Positions 1 through 7,643 of a stretch of 64,000 nucleotides of DNA are shown here, one piece after another. Under the pieces are notes generated by a model that was given only the letters and a program-made list of their open reading frames with translations, was not told the DNA's origin and made no database searches. The position numbers were made by a program, and so were the translations under genes. How positions within the stretch are numbered: the stretch's first letter is position 1; the number at the start of each line of letters is the position of its first letter. Source of the DNA: JACVRN01 sp963715565 (GTDB lineage Bacteria; Acidobacteriota; Blastocatellia; Pyrinomonadales; Pyrinomonadaceae); NCBI GenBank assembly GCA_963715565.1, contig OY970256.1, positions 4,092,001-4,156,000 of the forward strand, read 5' to 3'.

Positions 1-245
1 TGAGCCCGAGGCGTTAACAATTTGGAACTCACGGTCGTCTTATATGTAATTACAGGCAGAAAAAATTTTCTGCCACAAACCGGCAGCAAGCGGTGTTTAT
101 ACAATTAGACAGGGAAACAAGAGCTTTCCAAAAAACCTGTTGACAAGATTTTGGACAGAAGGTTTCAAGGGGACGGCGAAGGGTTCGCCACACGCCAACC
201 AAAAAATTCAAAGGCCGCTCCAAAAAGCGGCTCGGGTGAAACGAG
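1..245. other. Upstream region without a recognisable gene
   Basis: No convincing coding sequence is visible. A TTGACA-like hexamer lies at about 138-143, but I see no good -10 partner at the right distance. A small hairpin (GCCGCT, 6-nt loop, AGCGGC) lies at about 212-230, just before the ATG at 246. It has no T-tract, so it is not a clear terminator. Confidence 0.4.
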
Positions 246-911
246 ATGAAAAACAGGCGTCTTAACGTATTATTCGTTGCAATCATAGCTCTGGCAGCCG
301 CGCCGCAGGCTTTAGATGACGCCCGCCATTTAATGAATTCCGCGCAGGAACGAATAGAGGCCGGGTTCTGGAACACGTTTTTGAGCTACCGCGAGCGGAG
401 CATCGAAGCCGGACACACGAGCCCACAGCCGGAATTAATCGCTGCCGTACGCCCCTTAGATGGCGAGGATTGTTTGTTTGAGAGCGAAGCTTCGACGAGC
501 GCTGCGGCAGTCAGGAACGCTTCAAGGACGATTGAAAATCCGGCTCCCGCACAGGGGCGCGCGAATCCGTCGCGTGACAATAGAGCGCTGGGCCTCAATG
601 TCGAAGAAGAAAATTTCGACTTCAACTTTGAGAAGGGCGACGAACCCGGTGCTCCGCAGCCCGTCGAGTTGACGGAGCAGGACAAGAAAGCTTTCCGCGT
701 CGCGGGCCTGCACGCACTGTATGCAGCGCGCGTAAGCGACGAGGTCGCGAAAGCGGCCATCGCATCGTCGCTCCTTGAAAGGGACGAACAGCTACGCACG
801 AGAATGCGTAGAGAGACGGACAAGCTCACGCGCCCGAAGGTTCGTTATCTACTGGACAAGGGCGAAGTTAAAACGGAAGCGCCGATGCTTCGCCGCTCGG
901 AAGGTATCTAG
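246..911 (+). CDS. Hypothetical membrane-anchored or exported protein
   Basis: A 221-residue protein I do not recognise. Residues 5-20 form a short hydrophobic stretch after MKNRR, consistent with a signal peptide or N-terminal anchor. The remainder is hydrophilic, with an acidic Phe/Asn/Glu-rich patch near residues 118-132 (EEENFDFNFEKGDE) and a Lys/Arg-rich C-terminus. No catalytic motif is evident. The ATG at 246 has only a weak purine-rich upstream region. The gene converges on the minus-strand gene ending at 990, and a perfect palindrome lies between them. It could be a lineage-specific envelope protein; the function is unknown. Confidence 0.6.
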   Translation: MKNRRLNVLFVAIIALAAAPQALDDARHLMNSAQERIEAGFWNTFLSYRERSIEAGHTSPQPELIAAVRPLDGEDCLFESEASTSAAAVRNASRTIENPAPAQGRANPSRDNRALGLNVEEENFDFNFEKGDEPGAPQPVELTEQDKKAFRVAGLHALYAARVSDEVAKAAIASSLLERDEQLRTRMRRETDKLTRPKVRYLLDKGEVKTEAPMLRRSEGI

Positions 912-913
912 AA

Positions 914-953
914 AGGCACGCGCTCTTTTTTCATGAAAAAAGAGCGCGTGCCT
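914..953. terminator. Perfect 40-nt palindrome between convergent genes
   Basis: The 40 nt are exactly self-complementary: AGGCACGCGCTC, six T, CATG, six A, GAGCGCGTGCCT. RNA from either strand would form an 18-bp stem with a 4-nt loop. It starts 3 nt after the stop of the 246-911 gene and lies before the convergent stop at 990, so a bidirectional terminator is the likely role. It is atypical because the T/A tract sits at the loop end of the stem rather than after it. Confidence 0.6.
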
Positions 954-989
954 CCATCCCATTCCTTAATCCGGACAAAATCCAACAGG

Positions 990-1634
990 CTATTTTTTTC
1001 GGACGCTCTTTTTCCCGGCAGCTTTTTTCGTAGCCTTTTTACTGACGCCCGCGCCCGTCGTGCGTGTTTTACTCGCGCGCTTCGAGCCTGCGCTCTTTTT
1101 TCGAGCCGTCTCAGAACGGCTCGCTACGCGTTTAGCTTCGACACTTTTCGACGCTAACGGTGCGGGCGTGCTGCGCGCCTCGCGCACGGGTGCTGCTACA
1201 AGCCTGGGCGCGGAGGCGTTGGGGTTGAGGATTTCCGCCGTCTCCGCGACTGCCTTGAGGCCCGCGTTCGCAAAGCCCACGGTGCGGTCGATCGCTTCAT
1301 TCACCACGCGCGTCGTTTGAGTGACCGCGTCCTGTAAAAGATCGGCCACGTCCGGCCCTCCTGCTTCTACATCCCTCTTGGCTGCCCTGCGCCGTCCCTT
1401 GTTTCTAAGCAGCGTGATTTGTCCCATAAGATGTTTCTTGACCTTCTCGCGAACCACGCGCGGGCTGCTATCGTGCCCGAACAAATCCTTAAACTCGTCG
1501 CAGAACTGCCCGTAGTCGCCTCCAAACTGTATGCACCAGTTATCGCCCGCCTTGGTGACGGCGGTGACCTGCGCGTCCAATTCGAGGTCGTCAAGCGCGG
1601 CGCTCGCTTCCCGCCTGATAATCTGCTCGTCCAT
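990..1634 (-). CDS. Hypothetical protein with histone-H1-like basic C-terminal tail
   Basis: A 214-residue protein in two parts. Residues about 1-75 match the neighbouring 87-residue protein (1646-1909): RE-AS near the start, a W-I-F core, an F-EF motif and a RE-K-K-L helix. Residues about 85-130 form an amphipathic helix-rich linker. Residues about 150-214 are Lys/Ala/Ser/Arg-rich with KKATKKAAGKKSVRKK at the end, resembling bacterial histone-H1-like or AlgP-type tails that bind DNA nonspecifically. The gene begins 11 nt after its paralogue's stop, so the two are probably co-transcribed. A nucleoid or nucleic-acid-binding role is inferred from composition only. Confidence 0.7.
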   Translation of the reverse strand: MDEQIIRREASAALDDLELDAQVTAVTKAGDNWCIQFGGDYGQFCDEFKDLFGHDSSPRVVREKVKKHLMGQITLLRNKGRRRAAKRDVEAGGPDVADLLQDAVTQTTRVVNEAIDRTVGFANAGLKAVAETAEILNPNASAPRLVAAPVREARSTPAPLASKSVEAKRVASRSETARKKSAGSKRASKTRTTGAGVSKKATKKAAGKKSVRKK

Positions 1635-1645
1635 GATTGATTTGT

Positions 1646-1909
1646 TCAGCCCTTCTGCTCCGTGTGCTGGCTCACTAAATAATTTTTGATGCGCTCGCGG
1701 ATTAAATCCTCATCAACGGGCGCGCCGACGTATTCGCGAAAGTCGTTGAAGAAGGGAGCATGCCCGTCCGTGAAGCGTATGTACCATGTGGTCGAGCCCA
1801 TGAGCTGAGAGGCTTGCTCGACCTCGCAGGGCAGACCCAGCTCACTCGCCACTTCGCGCGTCAAACTTTTCAGAGTTTCGGCATCCAATGATGTCACGTT
1901 CCTCACCAC
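1646..1909 (-). CDS. Small hypothetical protein, paralogue of the downstream gene's N-terminal domain
   Basis: An 87-residue protein equivalent to the N-terminal domain of the 990-1634 product. Shared features are the RE-AS start, W-Y-I-R-F strand, F-ND-F and the helix DLIRERIKNYLVSQ. It lacks the basic tail. The start is uncertain: tandem GTG codons occur at 1909 and 1906, no clear ribosome site precedes them, and a TTG seven codons in has GAGGAA about 10 nt upstream. It looks like the first gene of a two-gene transcript that duplicated a small domain. No function can be assigned. Confidence 0.6.
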   Translation of the reverse strand: MVRNVTSLDAETLKSLTREVASELGLPCEVEQASQLMGSTTWYIRFTDGHAPFFNDFREYVGAPVDEDLIRERIKNYLVSQHTEQKG

Positions 1910-1971
1910 CTGTTATTTTTTTAACCCGGAACAGCACGCGATTTTAGCATTAAAGCACACCGCAAGAAGAA

Positions 1972-2121
1972 GGGATGAGGGCGGAGGGATGAGGGATGAA
2001 GTAAGAAATGCAAAAGTCAGAATGCAAAATGCAGAATGAACAGAAAGAGCTTCTTTAATTCTGCATTTTGCACTTTGCATTTTGCATTGCTTTTCATCCC
2101 TCATCCCTCCGCCCTCGTCCC
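1972..2121. repeat. Concentric word-repeat palindrome (GGGATGA outside, ATGCAAA inside)
   Basis: The outer arms (about 1972-2001 and 2093-2121) are runs of GGGATGA/GGGCGGA words and their reverse complement. The inner arms (about 2007-2037 and 2058-2088) are runs of ATGCAAA/AGTCAGA/ATGCAGA words and their complement. It sits between divergent genes, so it cannot be only a terminator. Open reading frames that run through it are artefacts of the repeat. Confidence 0.85.
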
Positions 2122-2268
2122 TGCTTTCCGCCGGCTGCATTAAATCTTCAACTCCCTGCAATTATCCGAGTCTTCACGGAAAAACGGCTCGCTTGCGTGC
2201 GGGGTCGCGTTATAGTCGGGATGCTTATCTACGGAAAGAATTTTCTCTCAACGCTTCGGCTGCTCATC

Positions 2269-4146
2269 ATGAAAATGAAAAACTCGGATCGACAATCGTG
2301 GGCCTTGATTCTCTTATGGGTGCTCGTGTTCATGGGCGTCGGGGCGGTGCTTTACGTCAAAGCGCACGCGCAGCAAACCGCGTCAAGCGCCAGTTCTTAC
2401 GGCGCGGCGTCGAGCGCCTTTAATGATCCGGCGACGGTGCAACGCTACCAGCAGATCATCACGCCTGATGGTCTTGCTTCGCGGCTCTACTTTCTGGCCT
2501 CGGATTTCTTCGAGGGCAGGGAAACGACCACGCGCGGGCAAAAGTTGGCCGCCGCTTATCTCGCTTCGCAGTACAGGCGCATAGGGCTTGAGCCGCGCGG
2601 CACGGTCAAGACTTCGGAGCCCTTTGCGCCCGCCGCCTACTTTCAGCCCTTCAAGGTCTACAAAAAAGTCCCGAAGGAAGCGCGCCTCGAAATCACGCGC
2701 GGCACGAGTCGCATCGCCGAGACCGCCTTCACGCAGGACGCGCAGGACGACCTCGCCTACTTTGCTTTCGGCAGCCTGAGCAGCGTGAAAGCAAGCGGCG
2801 TGGTCTTTGCTGGTCATGGCATCGAAGACGACGCGCTCGGCTATAACGACTACGCTGCGCTCAAGGAAAAGAAGATTAGCGTGAACGGCAAGTGGGTGAT
2901 GATTCTCGCGGACGAGCCGCTTCGCGACGCTGCGACCAGCCTGTTAAAGACGAAGGACGGCAAGCCTTCAGAATGGTCCACGCGGCTGATTGAGAAAAGG
3001 ATGGCGCTCTGGGGGGCAGGGAAGCCTGCGGGCGTGCTCATTATCTCGGACTCCGGCCCGCGCGCTCAAAACTTTGCCGACGGCGCACGGCGCGCGAGCC
3101 AGAACAGTAGAGGCGTCGGCCAGCTTTCCCCGTTTGCGACAAGCCCGACCATTTCCCCCTCGACCTATTTTATCTCCTCAAAGCTCGCGGACCGGATTCT
3201 AGCCCCGTCGGGCCGCACTGTAAAAGATTTGGTGAGTCAGATTCAGGCAAGCATCAAGCCCTCTGTCTTCGAGATGCCGGACATCGAAATTAATTCAACC
3301 GTCGTGCCCTTCGAGCCGCTTGAAACCGAAAACGTGCTGGCTTATCTGGAAGGCTCGGACCCCAAATTAAAGAACGAAGTTGTGGTGGTCACTGCGCATT
3401 ACGATCACTTAGGGGTGGGCGCGCCCGTGGACGGCGATTCGATTTATAACGGCGCGGCTGATGACGGCTCTGGAGTGGTGGGTTCGCTTGCCCTGGCCGA
3501 AGCTTTGATGCAGGCCAAGCGCGAAGGCCACGGCCCGCGTCGCTCCGTCCTTTTCTTTAACCCTACCGGCGAAGAGAAGGGTCTCCTGGGGTCTGGTTTC
3601 TACGTTGATTCCCAGCCGGTTATTCCTCTGGATCGCATCGTCGCCAACATCAACATGGACGGCATCGGCGGCACAGACGCAGCCCATGCCAAGACCAATC
3701 CGAACTACATCTACATCATCGGCTTTAAAGATACTTCGCAAGGGCTGTTGGACATCAACCAACGTCTGAATGATTTGACAGGCATCAAGCTTCTGTTGGA
3801 GGGAGCGCAGAATTTTCCCTCCGACCAGCGCAACTTCCAGAAAATATTGATCCCGTCTATTTACTACTCGACGGGTCTGACGGAGCATTATCACAGACCG
3901 TCGGACGAGCCTGAGACGATAGACTACGAACACTTAACGCGCGTCGTGCGCCTGACATTTGCCACGCTCTGGCAGGTGGCGAACATGGACCAATCTACAC
4001 AGCGCATCGCGCGCGACCAGCTCATGTTGAGCGGCTACAAATGTCCCACCTGCGGCTTTGATTGTGATAGCCTTGTCTTTCGCGAACCCGGCGAGTGTCC
4101 CGTCTGCTCGATGGCTCTTGAGCAGCAATACGAAGTTAAAAAGTAA
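2269..4146 (+). CDS. M28-family zinc aminopeptidase with C-terminal metal-binding finger
   Basis: A 625-residue M28 (aminopeptidase Y/PSMA-like) exopeptidase, probably outside the cytoplasmic membrane. One transmembrane/signal segment (WALILLWVLVFMGVGAVLYV) follows the start. A region resembling a PA-type insert precedes the catalytic domain. Visible zinc-site motifs are TAHYDHLG, GAADDGSG, GEEKGLLGS, NMDGIGG and EHYHRPSDE. The last 35 residues (YKCPTCGFDCD through PGECPVCSMALE) resemble the heavy-metal-binding-domain finger normally seen in copper efflux proteins, which is unusual on a peptidase. I prefer the ATG at 2269; the ATG at 2221 is an alternative, and further extension would enter the upstream palindrome. 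An IS-disrupted repeat follows. Confidence 0.9.
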   Translation: MKMKNSDRQSWALILLWVLVFMGVGAVLYVKAHAQQTASSASSYGAASSAFNDPATVQRYQQIITPDGLASRLYFLASDFFEGRETTTRGQKLAAAYLASQYRRIGLEPRGTVKTSEPFAPAAYFQPFKVYKKVPKEARLEITRGTSRIAETAFTQDAQDDLAYFAFGSLSSVKASGVVFAGHGIEDDALGYNDYAALKEKKISVNGKWVMILADEPLRDAATSLLKTKDGKPSEWSTRLIEKRMALWGAGKPAGVLIISDSGPRAQNFADGARRASQNSRGVGQLSPFATSPTISPSTYFISSKLADRILAPSGRTVKDLVSQIQASIKPSVFEMPDIEINSTVVPFEPLETENVLAYLEGSDPKLKNEVVVVTAHYDHLGVGAPVDGDSIYNGAADDGSGVVGSLALAEALMQAKREGHGPRRSVLFFNPTGEEKGLLGSGFYVDSQPVIPLDRIVANINMDGIGGTDAAHAKTNPNYIYIIGFKDTSQGLLDINQRLNDLTGIKLLLEGAQNFPSDQRNFQKILIPSIYYSTGLTEHYHRPSDEPETIDYEHLTRVVRLTFATLWQVANMDQSTQRIARDQLMLSGYKCPTCGFDCDSLVFREPGECPVCSMALEQQYEVKK

Positions 4147-4247
4147 GCAGAGAGAAGACGGCAGAGAGGGTGAAGCAGCCTCTTTAATGTCTGTTCGACG
4201 CCGACAATGATAGCTCCGTAGGAGCTTAGATGTTTATAGTTGATAGG

Positions 4248-5304
4248 GGCGTTGTTGCATAAATAGCTACGGAGACGGCAGTGCTGGTAATCTTGATGTG
4301 TGACCAAGAAGAAAACCAAACGCACTTACCGTCTCCGCAACTGGAGTCAATATAACAAAGCTCTGGTCAGGCGTGGAAGTCTGACCGTCTGGCTCAGCCA
4401 AGATGTCCTTGCTGCATGGAATAACACAGCGCGCACGGGCAAGCGCGGCAAGACGGCCTTCTACACTGACACCGCTATCCTGTGCATGGCGACTTTGGAA
4501 GAGGTGTATGGCTTGCCCTTGCGCGCCACCGAAGGGTTGACGCGCTCGGTTGTCCGGCTGCTCGGCGTCGAATTGAGCGTGCCCTGTTACACGACGCTCT
4601 CGCGCCGTCGCCGATCCTTGGAAGTCGAGTTGCCGCGCCTTCGCAAGTCGGAGCCGTTGCACATGGTGGTGGATTCGACAGGCGTCAAGGTCTATGGCGA
4701 GGGCGAATGGACAGTGCGTCAGCACGGATACACGCGTCGCCGCACATGGCGCAAACTGCATCTGGGTGTGGACGAAGCCACGCATGAGTTTGTCGCGGTT
4801 GTCGTCACAACCAACTCGTTCAAGGACTCGCAGATGCTTCCCGACTTGCTTGAGCAGGTCGAGGACGAGATCAAGCAAGTGAGCGCCGATGGAGCCTACG
4901 ATAGCCGCAACTGTTATGACGCCCTGAGAGCGAGAGCAGCGCGGGCGGCGATCCCGCCGCAGAAGCGGGCACGTATTTGGCAGCACGGCAACACGAAAGC
5001 GGAAAGGCACATCCGCGATGAGAACTTGCGTGCCATCAGGCAAAAGGGGCGGAGACAGTGGAAGCGCGAGAGTGGTTATCATCGCCGTTCTTTGGCTGAG
5101 ACGCAGGTCTTTAGAGTAAAGATGATCTTCGGCGAGCGGGTTAGTGCACGCAGTTTTGAGGGGCAGGCGGCGCAGTTGCTGGTGCGGTGTGCAACGCTGA
5201 ACCGGATGACGCACTTGGGAATGCCTGTGAGCTACGCCGTGTGAGCCACGGTTGATTCCAATTGTGGAAGAGACTGTGCTCATTTCGATTTATGCAACAA
5301 CACC
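4248..5304 (+). mobile_element. IS5-family (IS903-group-like) insertion sequence, complete
   Basis: A 1057-bp element bounded by near-identical 17-bp terminal inverted repeats: GGCGTTGTTGCATAAAT on the left and the complement of GGTGTTGTTGCATAAAT on the right. It is flanked by a 9-bp direct target duplication, GTTGATAGG, at 4239-4247 and 5305-5313. Length, terminal sequence, 9-bp duplication and a single transposase gene all match what is known of the IS903 group. Both ends and the duplication are intact, so the insertion is probably recent. Confidence 0.95.
4300..5244 (+). CDS. IS5-family DDE transposase
   Basis: A 314-residue transposase beginning with GTG at 4300 (MTKKKTKRTYRLRNW). The DDE triad is visible: the first Asp in VVDSTGVKVYGEGEW, the second in SADGAYDSRNCY, and the Glu in YHRRSLAETQVFRVK. 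The last follows the Y-x2-R-x3-E-x6-K signature of IS4/IS5-type enzymes. The frame is uninterrupted and fills the insertion sequence, so it is probably active or recently active. Long open frames on the opposite strand here are shadows. It catalyses cut-and-paste movement of the surrounding element using the terminal repeats. Confidence 0.97.
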   Translation: MTKKKTKRTYRLRNWSQYNKALVRRGSLTVWLSQDVLAAWNNTARTGKRGKTAFYTDTAILCMATLEEVYGLPLRATEGLTRSVVRLLGVELSVPCYTTLSRRRRSLEVELPRLRKSEPLHMVVDSTGVKVYGEGEWTVRQHGYTRRRTWRKLHLGVDEATHEFVAVVVTTNSFKDSQMLPDLLEQVEDEIKQVSADGAYDSRNCYDALRARAARAAIPPQKRARIWQHGNTKAERHIRDENLRAIRQKGRRQWKRESGYHRRSLAETQVFRVKMIFGERVSARSFEGQAAQLLVRCATLNRMTHLGMPVSYAV

Positions 5305-5487
5305 GTTGATAGGTAACAAAATCGAATCAAGCTCCGTTAGGAGCGTCATGTCATGGAGGCAGAACATGACGCTCCTAACGGAGCTTGATACTTAAATTGA
5401 TGTGAGAGCTATAAACATCTAAGCTCCTACGGAGCCAGGAACAATTTGCTATCTATAGCTCCTGTTGTTTAAGAGAGCCCTGAACTG

Positions 5488-6633
5488 ATGCGAGACCTCT
5501 ATTTTTATTTGTCGGAAGCAAGGGAAACGAACCGCTTGCGCGGCGTGAAGTGGCTCGGCATGGCTGCGTTCTGGACCGCCGTAGGCTTGCTCTATGGCAA
5601 CCAGACTTATTTCACCATGCGCGCCTCTGGAATGATGCACGAATGGTGGCGCGTCGTCTTGTGGCACGTGCTGGTGTGGAATATCTGGACGGCTATGACG
5701 GTGGGAATTCTGTTGGCGGGTCGCCGCTTTCCCATCGAGAGGGCAAGATGGTGGCGCGGGGTGCTGGCTCATCTGCCCATCTTCGCCGTGGTCTCTCTGC
5801 TTAATTCTCTCATCCAAACGGCGCTTTATCTATACATCCGGCCCTATGACGTCTGGACCGAAACAGAGCCCTTCTGGACTCTATACTCCGACCGGCTCAT
5901 CTATCGCTTCCCGCTCGATTTTTTAATCTACGGCTCTATCCTGGGTTTCGGCTATGCGTTTGAGTACTACGAAAAATATCGCGAGCGAGAGTTTCGCGCC
6001 GCGCAGTTGGAAGGACAGCTCGCGCAGTCCCAACTGGAAACGCTCAAGATGCAGCTTCACCCGCATTTTCTCTTTAACACGCTGCACGCCATTTCGAGCC
6101 TCGTGCGCGACCAGAAAAACAAGACGGCTGTGAGCATGATTGCGGGCCTGAGCGATTTGCTGCGACACGCGCTGGAGAATTCCGGCAAGCAGGAAGTTCC
6201 TTTAAGAGAGGAGCTGGAATTTCTTGAGCTGTATCTGGACATTCAACAAATGCGTTTTTCCGACCGGCTGAAAGTGGAAATGGAGATCGAGCCGGAATCA
6301 TTGGATGCCGCCGTCCCGAATCTAATTCTTCAGCCTCTGGTTGAGAACGCCATACGCCACGGCATTGCGCCGCGCGTCGGCGGCGGCCTCATCTCCCTGA
6401 CCGCGCGTTGCGATGACGGCTTGCTGGAAATAAAAATCACGGACGACGGGCCGGGTTTAGCGACGGGCTGGAGTCTCGCAGAGTGTGAAGGCATCGGTTT
6501 GGCGAACACGCGTGCGCGGCTCGCACAGCTCTACGGCACGGACCATCTCTTCGACGTGCGCAATCGTGCGGAAGGCGGAACGATTGCGCATCTCAAGCTT
6601 CCCTTTCGCTTGAGCCTCAACGGACATGGATAA
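5488..6633 (+). CDS. LytS/YehU-type membrane sensor histidine kinase
   Basis: A 381-residue kinase of the LytS/YehU (His_kinase) class. Four hydrophobic segments occupy residues about 22-155, followed by a helical linker and the phosphoacceptor motif HPHFLFNTLH with His193. The ATP-binding N-box is LILQPLVENAIRHG near residue 270, with later glycine motifs DDGPGLA and GIGLANTRARL. There is no separate periplasmic sensor domain, so the membrane part probably senses the signal. Its stop overlaps the start of the LytTR regulator (6626) by 8 nt, which indicates translational coupling and a cognate pair. The signal cannot be told from sequence. Confidence 0.93.
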   Translation: MRDLYFYLSEARETNRLRGVKWLGMAAFWTAVGLLYGNQTYFTMRASGMMHEWWRVVLWHVLVWNIWTAMTVGILLAGRRFPIERARWWRGVLAHLPIFAVVSLLNSLIQTALYLYIRPYDVWTETEPFWTLYSDRLIYRFPLDFLIYGSILGFGYAFEYYEKYREREFRAAQLEGQLAQSQLETLKMQLHPHFLFNTLHAISSLVRDQKNKTAVSMIAGLSDLLRHALENSGKQEVPLREELEFLELYLDIQQMRFSDRLKVEMEIEPESLDAAVPNLILQPLVENAIRHGIAPRVGGGLISLTARCDDGLLEIKITDDGPGLATGWSLAECEGIGLANTRARLAQLYGTDHLFDVRNRAEGGTIAHLKLPFRLSLNGHG

Positions 6634-7447
6634 GGGGCGAAAGATTATTCGCGCGCTCGTGGTGGACGATGAGCCCTTAGCGCGCCAGAACATACGCCTG
6701 CTGCTGGATGGGGATGCGGAGGTCGAAGTCTGCGCCGAAGCCGGGAGCGGCGCGGAAGCCGTACGCCTTATCAAAGAGCACGCGCCCGACCTTCTCTTTC
6801 TGGACATACAGATGCCCGGAATGAACGGCTTCGACGTGCTCGCTAGAATTGACGCGGAAAAAATTCCGGCCATCGTTTTCGTCACTGCCTATGACCAGTA
6901 CGCGCTGCGCGCTTTTGAAGTCCATGCGCTCGACTATCTCTTAAAGCCTTTTACCGACGAGCGTTTTGAGAAGGCGCTGCGTCAGGCCAAATCGCAGATC
7001 GAGCAGCGCGAGATTAATAAGCTCAGCCGCAAGCTCTTTGCGCTGCTGGAAGACCGAGAGGGAACGGAGCGCGAGGCTGGAACAAAAGCGAGCGCCGCGC
7101 CCAACGCTTATCTCACGCGCTTGATGATAAAGAGCGCGGGCCGCATCTCGTTTCTCAAGGTTGACGAGATTGACTGGATTGGGGCCGAGGATTATTACGT
7201 CAAGCTGCACTTCGGACGCCGCTCGCATCTGCTGCGCGAGACGATGAACGATCTGGAAGCGAAGCTCGACCCGGAAAAATTTCTGCGCATACATCGCTCG
7301 GCCATCGTCAACCTCGACCGCGTCAAAGAGATGCACGCGCATTTCAACGGCGAGTACGTAGTCGTCCTTACGGACGGCACGGAGCTGAAATTGAGCCGCA
7401 GCCGCCGCGAACAGCTACAGCAATTGCTCCGCAGCCCTCGCCTCTGA
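6626..7447 (+). CDS. LytTR-family response regulator
   Basis: A 273-residue regulator. The receiver domain (residues 8-125) has acidic residues in VVDDEP, phosphoacceptor Asp60 in LLFLDIQMPGMNG, and KPF near residue 108. The LytTR DNA-binding domain (about 160-270) contains DEIDWIGAEDYYVKLH and FLRIHRSAIVNLDRVKEM, typical of AgrA/LytR-type beta-sheet binders. It overlaps the histidine kinase gene upstream and is its likely partner. Target promoters are unknown; the DJ-1-family gene 200 nt downstream is a neighbour, but the gap suggests a separate promoter. Confidence 0.95.
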   Translation: MDKGRKIIRALVVDDEPLARQNIRLLLDGDAEVEVCAEAGSGAEAVRLIKEHAPDLLFLDIQMPGMNGFDVLARIDAEKIPAIVFVTAYDQYALRAFEVHALDYLLKPFTDERFEKALRQAKSQIEQREINKLSRKLFALLEDREGTEREAGTKASAAPNAYLTRLMIKSAGRISFLKVDEIDWIGAEDYYVKLHFGRRSHLLRETMNDLEAKLDPEKFLRIHRSAIVNLDRVKEMHAHFNGEYVVVLTDGTELKLSRSRREQLQQLLRSPRL

Positions 7448-7643
7448 CCGGCGCATTTCTCCCGCTCGCTGCATTTTCCCCGACACTGCCTGCAAAGCTG
7501 CACCCACCAGCGAAAATAGCAGTTACATTGACGCTGCAAACAAATCTCCGGCGCAACGTTTCGCGCAAAGTTAATCGAGCACGCGAAACAGAAGCCCGAG
7601 CCAGTCTACTTTTTTAAGCCCACACGTTACGAAGGAGAGTGAC

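Larger units (their letters stand above)
4211..5445. repeat. Family A palindromic element, split by an insertion sequence
   Basis: The left part is 4211-4247 (TAGCTCCGTAGGAGC head followed by ATGTTTATAG). The right part is 5305-5445 (inner arms carrying GCTCCGTTAGGAGCG and CGCTCCTAACGGAGC, then CTATAAACAT and a GCTCCTACGGAGC head). Removing the insertion sequence and one copy of the 9-bp duplication restores a single element of about 170 bp like those near 15.8, 26.4, 30.9 and 49.2 kb. The extra T in the inner left arm is matched by an extra A in the right arm. Confidence 0.9.

Noticed and set aside
1913..2161. 82-codon minus-strand frame
   Set aside because: It consists almost entirely of translated word repeats.
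2068..2268. N-terminal extension of the M28 peptidase
   Set aside because: The extra residues come from the ATGCAAA/GGGATGA palindrome; the signal-like start at 2269 is better.
4267..5283. Long open frame antisense to the transposase (338 codons)
   Set aside because: It lies wholly opposite the DDE transposase, has no family features, and crosses the IS ends.
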